Assembly: GCA_964639215.1 (NCBI GenBank)
Contig: CAZXCV010000006.1
Coordinates: 9,977-73,976 of the forward strand
Length of the DNA stretch: 64,000 nucleotides
Source: UBA6120 sp964639215
GTDB taxonomy: Bacteria; Bacillota_I; Bacilli_A; RFN20; CAG-826
Direction: 5' to 3'
The position numbers and the translations under genes were made by a program. Shown here one piece after another: positions 54,622 to 63,118 of the stretch. The notes beneath the pieces were generated by a model. The model saw nothing but the letters and a program-made list of their open reading frames with translations. It was not told the origin of the DNA and searched no databases. Position 1 is the stretch's first letter, and every line of letters starts with the position of its first letter.

Positions 54622-55435
54622 TTAATTTCTCCCGCATATGACGCTGTCCTTGAATACGATGATGGATTACTAATATTTCTGCAGCAATCGAGATGGCAAT
54701 GTCCTCTGGTGATCCACCACCTAATTCAAGACCAATTGGTGAATAAAAATATGATAAATCGATGTCATCTCCAAATGTTTGATATGTTTCATGGAGATAA
54801 TCTTTAAGTTTTTCAGCCGAACATAACATCCCCACATATCTCGGTGTGAATTTTCGCTCAATAATTTTATTAATAACGTGATAGTCATGTAAATGTGAGG
54901 GTGTGCAGACAACGACATAACTATCATCTTTAATCCCGTTATTCTCGATATAGTCAGTGAATTTTGAAAAAACTTTTACATTGCCACCTTGAAAACCTTC
55001 AATCACATCCTGGCGTTCATCAATCACGGTGAGATGGAAATTTAATGGGGTCAGCACTTTGACTAGCGCGGCACCGACATGACCAGCACCGAAGATGTAA
55101 ATATAATTACGAACGCCGATAAACTCATAGAAGAGGGTGACGCGACCACCGCAAACCATTGGTAATGTTTTGGTTTCTGGAGCGACCTTTCCTTTATCTA
55201 GCAAATATGTTTCACCCATGTGGGTACGGGCTTTTAGCACTTCTTGGCACTTGAGTTGCGCGTATCGTTCAAGAGCGCCACCACCGACTGTGCCAAAACT
55301 ATCACCCGTTGGTGTCACAAGCATTTTTTTACCGACTTCAACCGGTCCTTCACCCATTTTTTCGGTTGCCGTCACTAAAACTAAATCAAGTCCTTGTTTG
55401 CGGAACGCGACGATTTTTTCGTATAAATCGAGCAT
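54593..55435 (-). CDS. XdhC/CoxI-family MoCo insertion chaperone
   Basis: A protein of 280 residues. The N-terminal XdhC_CoxI domain includes the pattern LVTPTGDSFGTVGGGALE, then MVCGGRVTLFYE (the C-G-G motif). A Rossmann domain follows with IYIFGAGHVGAALVKVL and ELGGGSPEDIAISIAAEIL near the end. XdhC binds sulfurated MoCo and passes it to the hydroxylase. I use ATG 55435 (MLDLYEKIVAF), one base after the membrane-protein stop. An upstream start at 55477 would add non-family residues and overlap that gene; neither has a strong ribosome site. Confidence 0.87.
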   Translation of the reverse strand: MLDLYEKIVAFRKQGLDLVLVTATEKMGEGPVEVGKKMLVTPTGDSFGTVGGGALERYAQLKCQEVLKARTHMGETYLLDKGKVAPETKTLPMVCGGRVTLFYEFIGVRNYIYIFGAGHVGAALVKVLTPLNFHLTVIDERQDVIEGFQGGNVKVFSKFTDYIENNGIKDDSYVVVCTPSHLHDYHVINKIIERKFTPRYVGMLCSAEKLKDYLHETYQTFGDDIDLSYFYSPIGLELGGGSPEDIAISIAAEILVIHHRIQGQRHMREKLNGTHRYWQD

Positions 55436-55436
55436 A

Positions 55437-56069
55437 TTAGAACAATGGTAATAACGCGATTCCAAGCGCGACAACATAAGTTGAAATCGAAATTAACCAG
55501 TTCGGTTTAAATGCGAATGAGATTTTCTTTTGGAGCAAGCGGTTGATTAAGTATACGAGACCAATAATCGCTGATTCAATGACACCATTTATAAAAATAA
55601 ACGTCAAGGTCGTTGTATTGCTCGTAAGCTGAGGAAACGGATAATTAGTGAGGGCATGATTAATTGATATATTAGCGATAAATAGCGAGCGCCACATTAT
55701 ACCAACCATTAAGATAGCGAAAATATGCCAATGAATTGATTTCTTGTCGACGATGGCCAAAGCTCCGATGAGCGTCAGCGATTGAATCATTATCGATATC
55801 ATTGGGTTATACGTCTTAATCGGCGGTAATCCCGGCATAAAAAAGTTCACTGTTTTAATAGAAATAGCAATCAATCCGATAAATATAAGTGCTTTTTTGG
55901 AATTGGTATTGCGATATGCCCAATACATTAACATTGCCCCAATTGGAAACATGATGCTTCCGGATATGAGCACAGGTAGAAAGTGTAATACATGGCCTAG
56001 ACTCGCTTCTAGTAAGCCCCATAATGCTCCAAAAAAGATGATGTTGGCGATGACTGTCTTCTTATTCAT
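55437..56069 (-). CDS. Unrecognised polytopic membrane protein inside the Mo-hydroxylase operon
   Basis: A 210-residue protein with six or seven hydrophobic helices (about 5-25, 29-52, 57-77, 86-106, 109-130, 147-172 and 184-208). The first helix contains a buried Glu (FFGALWGLLEASLGHVLHF), and helix 2 has GSIMFPIGAMLMYW. Size and helix count resemble ECF-transporter substrate subunits, but I cannot assign it. It is coupled to the large hydroxylase gene by a 4-bp ATGA overlap with AAAAAAGGAG upstream, so it is made with the enzyme. Possible roles are purine or molybdate uptake, or membrane docking. Confidence 0.7.
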   Translation of the reverse strand: MNKKTVIANIIFFGALWGLLEASLGHVLHFLPVLISGSIMFPIGAMLMYWAYRNTNSKKALIFIGLIAISIKTVNFFMPGLPPIKTYNPMISIMIQSLTLIGALAIVDKKSIHWHIFAILMVGIMWRSLFIANISINHALTNYPFPQLTSNTTTLTFIFINGVIESAIIGLVYLINRLLQKKISFAFKPNWLISISTYVVALGIALLPLF

Positions 56070-58384
56070 AATGTTTGCTCCTTTTTTGCCTTCAATGCAA
56101 AGTATATTTTTTCGGGGGTGATCGGCAACCGATTAATGCGGACCTTAACGGCATTATATATAGCGTTTGCGAGTGCCGCTGGTGGTGTATCAATCCCGAT
56201 TTCACCAACTGACTTAGCCCCAAACGGTCCGGCTTTTTCATAGCTTTCCGCAAATTCGGTCGTCAATTTTTTAACTTCAAGTGCGGTTGGAATTTTGTAA
56301 TATAAGAAACTATCCGACAAGAGTCGTCCTTTAGGACTATACTTCACTTCTTCATATCCTGCCATCCCCAGTCCTTGTACAATCCCACCTTCGACTTGTC
56401 CCTTGGCAAGCATCGGATTTATCGGGGTGCCACAATCAACGACGCTCACGTATTCAAGTACTTGGAATTCGCCGGTTTCGGTATCTACTTCCACTTCGAT
56501 AAATCCGGCCATAAATGGTGGTGGTGACTTCGGTCCCACATAACTGCTGGTAGCCGTCAGTTGTTTTTGATCGTGATTATAATAAAGTCGATTTGATAAA
56601 TCCGATAAGCTAATATTTTTCCCTTGTTTTGTTTTAAAATTCATTCCATCAAACTTAATGTCCTCAGACATGACATCGAGTGCTTTAGCAGCCTCATCAA
56701 GAAGCATTCGCTTCATGTTTGTCGCAGCGCGCAATACCGCATTACCCGAAACAAACGTCGTACTCGAGGCATAAGCTCCAACATCAAATGGTGTTAAATC
56801 GGTATCCGAAGAATAAACGACAACCTTATCAATAGTTGTTTGTAGTTCCTCAGCAGCAATTTGAGCTAACACGGTGTCGCTGCCTTGACCGATATCCGTA
56901 GCACCGACTGTTAAATTATAAAAACCATCGTCATTTAACTTAATCGTGGCTGCGCCCATATCAATCAGGGGAATGCCACTGCCTTGCATCGCAATCGCCA
57001 TCCCGACGCTCCGTACTTTAGTGTCGCTAATTTTAATTGATGGGAATTTCTTATCCCATTCAATTAATTGTTTGCCACGACTCAAACAATATTCAAGTTT
57101 GCACGTGTCCATATTCATGGCCGTGCCTTCGGTTCCTTCGCCCATAATGGCAAAGATTGGGCTCGTCTCACCTTCTTTAATCATGTTTTTTTGGCGGAAT
57201 AAAGTTGGTTCAATTCCGAGTTTGGCGCACAGTACGTCAATCGCCGATTCAAGCGCAAAATTGCCTTGAATTGCTCCATATCCTCGGAATGCCCCGGCTG
57301 GAACATGATTCGTATACACCACATCGCCATAGAAACGAACAGCCTTAACTTTGTTATATAACGGTAAAACCTTAGATCCAGCGACCATATACACCGTCAA
57401 TGCATGTTCACCATAGGCGCCGGTGTCGGATAAAACATGGCAATCAATCGCTGTTAAGACACCATCCTTACTCGCACCTAACCGCATTGATAAGCGCATT
57501 GGGTGGCGTGTATAACTCGATGCAAATACTTCTTGTCTCGTGAAAACAATCTTTGAGGGCTTTTTTGTTCGTAAAGTTACGAGCGCGACAAACATTTCGC
57601 CATGGAGTGCTTGTTTACCACCAAATCCACCACCGACGCGAGGTTTAATGACGCGAATTCGACTAATTGGCACCCCTAATGTTTGTGACATAATCCGACG
57701 AACATGAAACGGTGTTTGCGTCGAAGTGTAGATAACTAAGCGATTATGATAATCAAGGCGTGCATTAGCAGTATGAGGTTCCATCATTGCATGCGCCTGT
57801 GCTTGGGTATAGAAAACGTGTTCGATCGTCACATCTGAGGTTGCTAATTCTTGGTCAACATCACCGACATGCATCGCATAACTAGCCGCAATATTCTTTT
57901 TAGGGTCAAATCCAATTGGAAACATTTCGTGAATCCCGTCTTCTGGATGCACAATGATCCGATTGTTAAGTGCTTGCTCAAAGTCGAGCATCGGTTCAAG
58001 CACCTCGTAAGTTACTTTAATCAAACTGAGTGCTTTTGTTGCCGTGTCTTCATCGATGGCGGCGACGCAGGCGACTTCATCACCAACATAGCGAACATAT
58101 TGATCGAGAATAAACTTGTCATGTGGTGAAGGCTCTGGGTATCCCTGTCCAGCTCGAGTAAAGGAAACATGGGGTACATCATGATGTGTTAAAACCAATT
58201 CAACGCCCGGGAGTGCATTTGCCTCGCTCACATCAATCGCAACAATTCGTGCAAATGCGTGTGGGCTCCGCAATATTTTAACGATTAAACAGCTAGGATC
58301 GCTTAAATCATCGGTGAAGGCTGGTCGCCCCATCATGATTCCTTTACCATCAAGAGACGGCGTTTTTTGATTGACGACTTTCAT
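56066..58384 (-). CDS. Molybdenum hydroxylase large subunit (set 1), XdhD-like
   Basis: A 772-residue molybdopterin subunit. Landmarks are GIMMGRPAFTDDLSDPSCLI, KILRSPHAFARIVAID, TRAGQGYPEPSPHD, the cofactor loop KPRVGGGFGGKQALHGEM, TNHVPAGAFRGYGAIQ and the catalytic Glu in GPFGAKSVGEIGIDTPPAAL. The N-terminal RAGQGYPEPSP stretch looks like that of XdhD-type enzymes in purine/selenium-linked clusters. It probably hydroxylates or reduces a purine distinct from that of set 2. Selenium in the cofactor is possible in this group but not provable from sequence. Confidence 0.9.
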   Translation of the reverse strand: MKVVNQKTPSLDGKGIMMGRPAFTDDLSDPSCLIVKILRSPHAFARIVAIDVSEANALPGVELVLTHHDVPHVSFTRAGQGYPEPSPHDKFILDQYVRYVGDEVACVAAIDEDTATKALSLIKVTYEVLEPMLDFEQALNNRIIVHPEDGIHEMFPIGFDPKKNIAASYAMHVGDVDQELATSDVTIEHVFYTQAQAHAMMEPHTANARLDYHNRLVIYTSTQTPFHVRRIMSQTLGVPISRIRVIKPRVGGGFGGKQALHGEMFVALVTLRTKKPSKIVFTRQEVFASSYTRHPMRLSMRLGASKDGVLTAIDCHVLSDTGAYGEHALTVYMVAGSKVLPLYNKVKAVRFYGDVVYTNHVPAGAFRGYGAIQGNFALESAIDVLCAKLGIEPTLFRQKNMIKEGETSPIFAIMGEGTEGTAMNMDTCKLEYCLSRGKQLIEWDKKFPSIKISDTKVRSVGMAIAMQGSGIPLIDMGAATIKLNDDGFYNLTVGATDIGQGSDTVLAQIAAEELQTTIDKVVVYSSDTDLTPFDVGAYASSTTFVSGNAVLRAATNMKRMLLDEAAKALDVMSEDIKFDGMNFKTKQGKNISLSDLSNRLYYNHDQKQLTATSSYVGPKSPPPFMAGFIEVEVDTETGEFQVLEYVSVVDCGTPINPMLAKGQVEGGIVQGLGMAGYEEVKYSPKGRLLSDSFLYYKIPTALEVKKLTTEFAESYEKAGPFGAKSVGEIGIDTPPAALANAIYNAVKVRINRLPITPEKIYFALKAKKEQTL

Positions 58385-58833
58385 TGATGGTCCTCCAAAT
58401 ATTTCTTAATGGCTAGAAATTGTGCCTGATATCCAGAACAACGGCATAAATTTCCGAGAATATAATGTTTTATTTCTTCATCGGTTGGATGATTATATTC
58501 ATGTCTCAGCGCATAAATCGTCAACGCTAAACCGGTATTGCAAAAGCCGCATTGATCCGCTCCTTCGTGGCCAAAATAATCACTGATTTGATCGACCTCA
58601 TTTTGAATTCCTTCGACGGTTAGTACTTGATGTCCAGCAACGCGCATCGTTAACATCGAACACGACAAAATGGGGTGCCCATCGAGTAAAACAGTACAGA
58701 CGCCACATGTGGATTCATCGCATCCTTTTTTAACCGATGATATGTGATGTTTTCTTAATGTATCGAGAAGAAATTCGCCATTAGAAACGTCCCAGGCGAC
58801 TTGCTTCCCGTTGAGGATAAAATTAACGACCAT
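58381..58833 (-). CDS. Molybdenum hydroxylase 2Fe-2S subunit (set 1)
   Basis: A protein of 150 residues with SVKKGCDESTCGVCTVLLDG, a fourth Cys in ILSCSML, and the second cluster motif CGFCNTGLALT with CRCSGYQ. The start is fixed at ATG 58833 by GGGAGGT upstream; a longer frame to 58899 has no ribosome site and its extra residues are not family-like. It overlaps the large subunit gene by 4 bp and the FAD gene by 11 bp. It carries electrons within hydroxylase set 1. Confidence 0.92.
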   Translation of the reverse strand: MVVNFILNGKQVAWDVSNGEFLLDTLRKHHISSVKKGCDESTCGVCTVLLDGHPILSCSMLTMRVAGHQVLTVEGIQNEVDQISDYFGHEGADQCGFCNTGLALTIYALRHEYNHPTDEEIKHYILGNLCRCSGYQAQFLAIKKYLEDHQ

Positions 58834-59626
58834 GTTGCAGTACCTCCCGCAGTCCTCGTTTGATATAGGCGCGTGCCAATACTTGTCGATATTCAGCACT
58901 ACCCGCGTTGGTTGTTCCGAAATTCAACTCATCAAGCGCGATTTTCATCGCTTGCTCATAAGTGTCCTCATCAAATTGTTTTTCCTCGATTAAATATTGA
59001 CCCGCTTGTGTGGCCAATGTCGCCATGCCTGGCCGTGAACCGACCGCAATCCGGATGGCTTGTTTGCTGGAGGTGATGGCGATATTCAAGATTGAAAAAT
59101 CAAGCATCGTATTTGCTACTTTTTTAAAGTAACCGCGACATATTTGTTTCTTTATATGGATATGTGTCAAGATTTCAGTCAATCGTCCTTTTTCTAATAA
59201 AAAGTCTTTTAATGCCACGTCACGATATGGATAAAAAGTAAGGACGACATCAAGTGTCAATAATGTTGTAATAACGTCTGAAAAAGGATACTTACCAGCA
59301 ATGGAACCGCCTATCGTCGCTTGACGTCGTAATGCCACTCCCATAATCGAACCAAACGATTGTGCCAAAAAGCCATTTCCAATTGCTTTAATTGCAGGAT
59401 GTGTTTCAAACTCTCTTAAAGGCGTCAATGCCCCAACGATAATTTCTTCAGATGTTTCTTCAATCTGTTCAAGACTAAGTGAGGACAAATCGACAAGTGT
59501 ATCGATTGGTGTATTCAGTTTTTTTAACCACAAACCACCACCTAAAATAGCGTTTTTAGGGTTACTTTTCCAAATGTCGTATGCCTCTTCAAGCGATGGA
59601 GCTTTGTAGTACTGTTTAATATCCAT
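58823..59626 (-). CDS. Molybdenum hydroxylase FAD subunit (set 1)
   Basis: A 267-residue FAD-binding subunit. The FAD loop is AILGGGLWLKKLNTP, and the second motif is QATIGGSIAGKYPFSD. The usual GGT in the first loop is GGG here, as in XdhD-linked FAD subunits such as YgfM. The family's C-terminal domain is short. It follows the MoCo cytidylyltransferase-like gene by 19 bp with a GAAGGG ribosome site. Confidence 0.86.
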   Translation of the reverse strand: MDIKQYYKAPSLEEAYDIWKSNPKNAILGGGLWLKKLNTPIDTLVDLSSLSLEQIEETSEEIIVGALTPLREFETHPAIKAIGNGFLAQSFGSIMGVALRRQATIGGSIAGKYPFSDVITTLLTLDVVLTFYPYRDVALKDFLLEKGRLTEILTHIHIKKQICRGYFKKVANTMLDFSILNIAITSSKQAIRIAVGSRPGMATLATQAGQYLIEEKQFDEDTYEQAMKIALDELNFGTTNAGSAEYRQVLARAYIKRGLREVLQHGR

Positions 59627-59645
59627 ATCATTTTCCCTTCATGAA

Positions 59646-60197
59646 TTATTTTGGTAAAGCCGTAAAATCTGCCATCGTGTCGATATCAATGAGGATATTT
59701 GGGTCGAGCACGGGAATCATCGTGAAACCGATACGATCACGGAATGATTTCAAAGTTGAATCTTCTGGTTCCGCTTTAAGAATCGGTAATAAGTCTTTTT
59801 TAACGAATAGCGGATGGCCTTTTATACCTTTGTAGGTCGGGACACGTAGCATGCCACCTGAATCTAAAATTTGTTCATATGTCAAATTAGAAACAAATGG
59901 ACAATCGCCTGGTAATACAAAAAAATCATCAGATAAATATGGAAGCGCGGCTTTAATCGATGAAAACATTCCTTTTTCATATTGGGTATTTCTGATGATG
60001 GTAATCCCTTTGATATTTGTCAAAACGCTTGATAATTCATCGTGATAATGACCGGTAACCACGAATATTTGTTGGACGAATGATTGGAGACCGCTAATCG
60101 CATGTTCAATCAAAAATCGATTTTGATAACGTAATAGCAATTTATTAACTTGTGCCCTACTAGCAGTTCCGGCCGCTAAGATGATTGCTTGTGGCAT
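59646..60197 (-). CDS. MoCo cytidylyltransferase-like NTP transferase (MocA family)
   Basis: A 183-residue GT-A-fold nucleotidyltransferase. The N-terminal motif is AIILAAGTASRAQVNKLLL (L-A-A-G-x-S-x-R-x-x-x-x-K), then VVTGHYHDE and VLPGDCPFV for metal and nucleotide contacts, and IKGHPLFV near the middle. MocA-type enzymes add CMP to molybdopterin to make the MCD cofactor used by some hydroxylases. It is the first gene of the 17-gene operon with an AGGAGC ribosome site, which fits cofactor supply for both enzymes. Confidence 0.82.
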   Translation of the reverse strand: MPQAIILAAGTASRAQVNKLLLRYQNRFLIEHAISGLQSFVQQIFVVTGHYHDELSSVLTNIKGITIIRNTQYEKGMFSSIKAALPYLSDDFFVLPGDCPFVSNLTYEQILDSGGMLRVPTYKGIKGHPLFVKKDLLPILKAEPEDSTLKSFRDRIGFTMIPVLDPNILIDIDTMADFTALPK

Positions 60198-60268
60198 GGT
60201 TGCTCCTATAATATTTTCGCGCCACCTAATTAATGATGTTAAGTCGATGGCATCGCTATTCTAATAAA

Positions 60269-60297
60269 AGTATATAGAAACGATATCTACATTACAA
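60269..60297 (-). promoter_or_regulatory. Predicted promoter of the 17-gene purine operon
   Basis: On the minus strand TTGTAA (60297-60292), a 17-base spacer and TATACT (60274-60269) lie about 72 bp before the first start codon. Just downstream of the expected transcription start, 60245-60255 is an 11-base palindrome (CGATG-G-CATCG), a candidate operator. Confidence 0.6.
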
Positions 60298-60345
60298 ATA
60301 ACATTTTAGAGCGCTTTCACGTATCTGGCATTATTTATCATGTGT

Positions 60346-60376
60346 TATTGTCGAATAAATCTATTGTCGATATAAT
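60346..60376 (+). promoter_or_regulatory. Predicted promoter of carbamate kinase with direct repeats
   Basis: TTGTCG (60348-60353), a 17-base spacer and a perfect TATAAT (60371-60376) precede the arcC ribosome site. The nine bases TATTGTCGA occur at 60346-60354 over the -35 and again at 60362-60370 just before the -10, 16 bp apart. This is a plausible binding site for a dimeric regulator. Confidence 0.6.
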
Positions 60377-60395
60377 TGATATTCGAGGTATAAAT

Positions 60396-61316
60396 ATGAG
60401 TCGCTATGTAATTTCACTGGGTGGTAATGCCCTTGGTAATAACGCTGAGGAACAACGCCACTTGCTCATCAATGTCGCTAAGCCAATCGTCAGTCTCATT
60501 AAACGCGGACATGAAGTAATAATCGTTCACGGTAATGGTCCTCAAGTTGGGATGATTAACTTAGCATTTACCGAAGCGCCTTCGACACCAGATATGCCAC
60601 TTCCAGAATGTGGTGCGATGAGTCAAGGATATATTGGATATCATATTCAAAACGCATTGCAAAACGCACTTGCTTTAGAAAATATCGATAAAAAAGTATC
60701 GACGATTGTCACACAAGTCGAAGTTGCTGCTGATGATCCTCTGTTTCAAAATCCAACGAAACCTGTCGGCACTTTTTATTCAAAGGAAGAAAGCGAAGAA
60801 ATTGCTAAAACCAAAGGTTACACGATGAAAGAGGATAGTGGCCGTGGCTATCGTCGCGTGGTGGCCTCTCCTTTACCGATTGATGTAGTTGAAAAAGATA
60901 TGATTAAGACTTTAGTAGCCAATCACCACGTTGTCATTTGCGCTGGCGGTGGTGGTATTCCCGTCATCCGTAACAATCACCAACTCGAAGGTGTCGCGGC
61001 CGTCATCGACAAAGACTACGCAAGTGCCAAAGTTGCCGAATTGGTTGGTGCTGACTTTTTAGTCATTTTAACAGCCGTTGATCACGTCTTTATTAATTAC
61101 AAGAAGAGCAATGAACAACGATTAGAAAAAATGACGGTGTCTGAATTAGAAAAACTGATGCATCAAGATCATTTTGCAAAAGGCAGCATGTTTCCAAAAG
61201 TCCAAGCTTGTCTTAATTTCGTGCGGAGCAATACTGGAAAAACAGCAATCATAAGTTCGCTTGAATCAGCCGTTGCTGCATTTGAGTTGAAAAAAGGCAC
61301 AATCATCACCTCGTGA
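60396..61316 (+). CDS. arcC: Carbamate kinase
   Basis: A protein of 306 residues with VISLGGNALG, VHGNGPQVGMI, the catalytic-region VVICAGGGGIPVI, VAAVIDKDYASAKVAELVGA for nucleotide binding, and FAKGSMFPKVQACLNFV at the C-terminus. It converts carbamoyl phosphate and ADP to ATP, CO2 and ammonia. The ATG at 60396 has CGAGGT upstream; in-frame codons upstream lie inside the promoter. It is divergent from the purine operon, so carbamoyl phosphate from YgeW (or from ornithine carbamoyltransferase) would give ATP. It overlaps the ABC gene by 4 bp. Confidence 0.93.
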   Translation: MSRYVISLGGNALGNNAEEQRHLLINVAKPIVSLIKRGHEVIIVHGNGPQVGMINLAFTEAPSTPDMPLPECGAMSQGYIGYHIQNALQNALALENIDKKVSTIVTQVEVAADDPLFQNPTKPVGTFYSKEESEEIAKTKGYTMKEDSGRGYRRVVASPLPIDVVEKDMIKTLVANHHVVICAGGGGIPVIRNNHQLEGVAAVIDKDYASAKVAELVGADFLVILTAVDHVFINYKKSNEQRLEKMTVSELEKLMHQDHFAKGSMFPKVQACLNFVRSNTGKTAIISSLESAVAAFELKKGTIITS

Positions 61317-62227
61317 ATAAAATTTTAGAAGTCCAAAATTTAAAGAAGAGCTATGGTCAAATCAAAGCGGTCGATGACATTTCTTTTTATATGGAAACTG
61401 GACAGTTATTCGCGTTTTTAGGTCCTAATGGGGCGGGAAAATCAACGACGATTGATATCATTTGTACCTTGCTTAAACCAGATGCCGGCACAGTGAAATT
61501 AAATGGCCACTCACTGGGTGAAAACGATAACGCCATCCGCGCTTCGATTGGTGTCGTTTTTCAAGAAGGGTTTCTTGATGCTTTTTTAACCGTTAGCGAA
61601 AATATTAAGACTCGTGGGCGTTTTTATGGTTTGTCTGATCGTGAACTCAAAATCGCATTTGATCGCGTCGTTAAAGCAACGGGCGTGGAAGATTTTCTCA
61701 ATCGACAATACCGAAAATTATCAGGTGGTCAACAACGTCGCGCCGATATTGCCCGCGCATTGATTCATACGCCAAAAATACTATTCCTCGATGAACCCAC
61801 AACGGGTCTTGATCCCCAAACAAGATTAAAAGTATGGGAAACAATCAAAACGATGCAAAAAGAAACGAACATGTCAGTGTTCTTAACGACTCATTATATG
61901 GAAGAAGCGGCCGAAGCCGATTATGTTGTGATTATCGATAATGGAAAGATTGCCGCTAAAGGTACACCACTAGATTTAAAGAAACAATATGCCCACGACT
62001 CCTTGCGTCTCATGTACGAACAACGCGAACCAATTATTAATTATCTCGATCAAGCTCATATTGAATATCATCTGTCGCATCAAGAAATTATTGTAAAATT
62101 GACTGAGACAATTGATGCGTTACCAATTCTTGATCAAGTTCGACCATTTATCAACGGATTTGAAGTCGTCAACGGAACGCTTGATGATGCATTTATTACT
62201 GTCACTGGCAAGGAGATGCGCGAATGA
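61313..62227 (+). CDS. ABC exporter ATP-binding protein (DrrA-like)
   Basis: A 304-residue ATPase with Walker A GPNGAGKST, signature LSGGQQRRADIARAL, Walker B ILFLDEPTTGLD and switch His (LTTHYMEEA), plus a C-terminal extension of about 80 residues typical of DrrA/CcmA exporters. It starts with GTG in a GTGA overlap with the carbamate kinase stop. The pair with the next gene likely exports a drug or lipid-like compound; its link to purine use is only by operon position. Confidence 0.88.
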   Translation: MNKILEVQNLKKSYGQIKAVDDISFYMETGQLFAFLGPNGAGKSTTIDIICTLLKPDAGTVKLNGHSLGENDNAIRASIGVVFQEGFLDAFLTVSENIKTRGRFYGLSDRELKIAFDRVVKATGVEDFLNRQYRKLSGGQQRRADIARALIHTPKILFLDEPTTGLDPQTRLKVWETIKTMQKETNMSVFLTTHYMEEAAEADYVVIIDNGKIAAKGTPLDLKKQYAHDSLRLMYEQREPIINYLDQAHIEYHLSHQEIIVKLTETIDALPILDQVRPFINGFEVVNGTLDDAFITVTGKEMRE

Positions 62228-63081
62228 TTAATTTCGCCATTCGTAACATCAAGGTTTACTTCCGAGATCGCACATCGGTCTTTTTCTCAATTCTTGCTGT
62301 CCTACTTATTTTCATGTTATATGCGTTATTTCTTGGAAACACGTGGCAATCATCGGTTCCTAATGAAGTTTCAGGCGGTCAACTCCTACTTGATTCGTGG
62401 TTGATGGCTGGTATTTTAGCCGTTATCTCATTTACGACCACTGCGGCAGGTTATGGAACGATGGTCGATGATCGCGCTCGGAAGATTTACAAAGATTTTC
62501 AGTCATCACCAATGAAGCGTTTTTCAATCGTTGGTGGTTACGTTTTATCCTCATATGTAATTGGGGTCATCATGTCGTTATTCGCATTAGTGTTCTTAGA
62601 TTTGTACTTGCTAATTCGTAATGGCGTGATTCTTAATTTACTTGTTACAATCGAAACATTAGGAATGATTTTATTAGTCACTTTTTCAAATAGCGCTCTC
62701 ATTTTCTTAATGATTAGTTTTATTAAATCAATGAACGCTTTTGGTACTTTTAGTAGTATCGTCGGCACATTAATGGGTTTTATTTCCGGTATCTATATGC
62801 CGATTTTTCTATTTCCTGAAGCGATTCAATTTGTAATAAAACTTATTCCGGTTGCTCATGCTGCCTCTCTTTTCCGTCTAATCATCATGTCACCACCGAT
62901 GGCAATTTCTTTCGCGGAAGCACCGCAAGAAATTACCAATATATTTAAGCAAGATATGGGCGTTACCTTTGTGCTTGGTTCCTTTACAATCAAACCAATT
63001 TTTCAAATGTTATATTTACTAGGCACCGGTGTCGTCTTCTATTTGTTGTCACTCCTTGTAATCAATAAAAAAAGCACCTAG
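62224..63081 (+). CDS. ABC-2 type exporter permease
   Basis: A 285-residue membrane protein with six hydrophobic helices. It begins RNIKVYFRDRTSVFFSILAV, like ABC-2 permeases, and has the motif MVDDRARKIYKDFQSSPMKR in the coupling helix. FISGIYMPIFLFPEAIQFV near the C-terminus is typical of DrrB-type proteins. It overlaps the ATPase by 4 bp (ATGA). The stop codon at 63079-63081 lies inside a hairpin that ends the converging gene. Confidence 0.84.
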   Translation: MINFAIRNIKVYFRDRTSVFFSILAVLLIFMLYALFLGNTWQSSVPNEVSGGQLLLDSWLMAGILAVISFTTTAAGYGTMVDDRARKIYKDFQSSPMKRFSIVGGYVLSSYVIGVIMSLFALVFLDLYLLIRNGVILNLLVTIETLGMILLVTFSNSALIFLMISFIKSMNAFGTFSSIVGTLMGFISGIYMPIFLFPEAIQFVIKLIPVAHAASLFRLIIMSPPMAISFAEAPQEITNIFKQDMGVTFVLGSFTIKPIFQMLYLLGTGVVFYLLSLLVINKKST

Positions 63082-63092
63082 TCACAGGTGCT
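63067..63092 (-). terminator. Terminator of ornithine carbamoyltransferase
   Basis: Stem AGCACCT (63073-63079) with AGGTGCT (63086-63092), loop AGTCAC. On the minus strand a run of T (opposite 63067-63073) follows. The stem overlaps the last codons of the exporter permease. Confidence 0.8.
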
Positions 63093-63118
63093 AATTCATA
63101 AAAACAACTGGTTACAGA

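Noticed and set aside
54593..55477. Longer XdhC-like protein starting at 55477
   Set aside because: The extra 14 residues overlap the membrane-protein gene by 41 bp, are not family-like and have no ribosome site.
48352..58384. Selenocysteine in the molybdenum hydroxylases
   Set aside because: The large-subunit frames hold no internal UGA. Selenium, if used, would be a labile cofactor ligand that sequence cannot show.
60198..60395. Possible purine riboswitch before the purine operon
   Set aside because: The leader of about 65-70 bases lacks the three-way junction pattern of guanine/adenine/2'-dG riboswitches, and I see no terminator-antiterminator pair.
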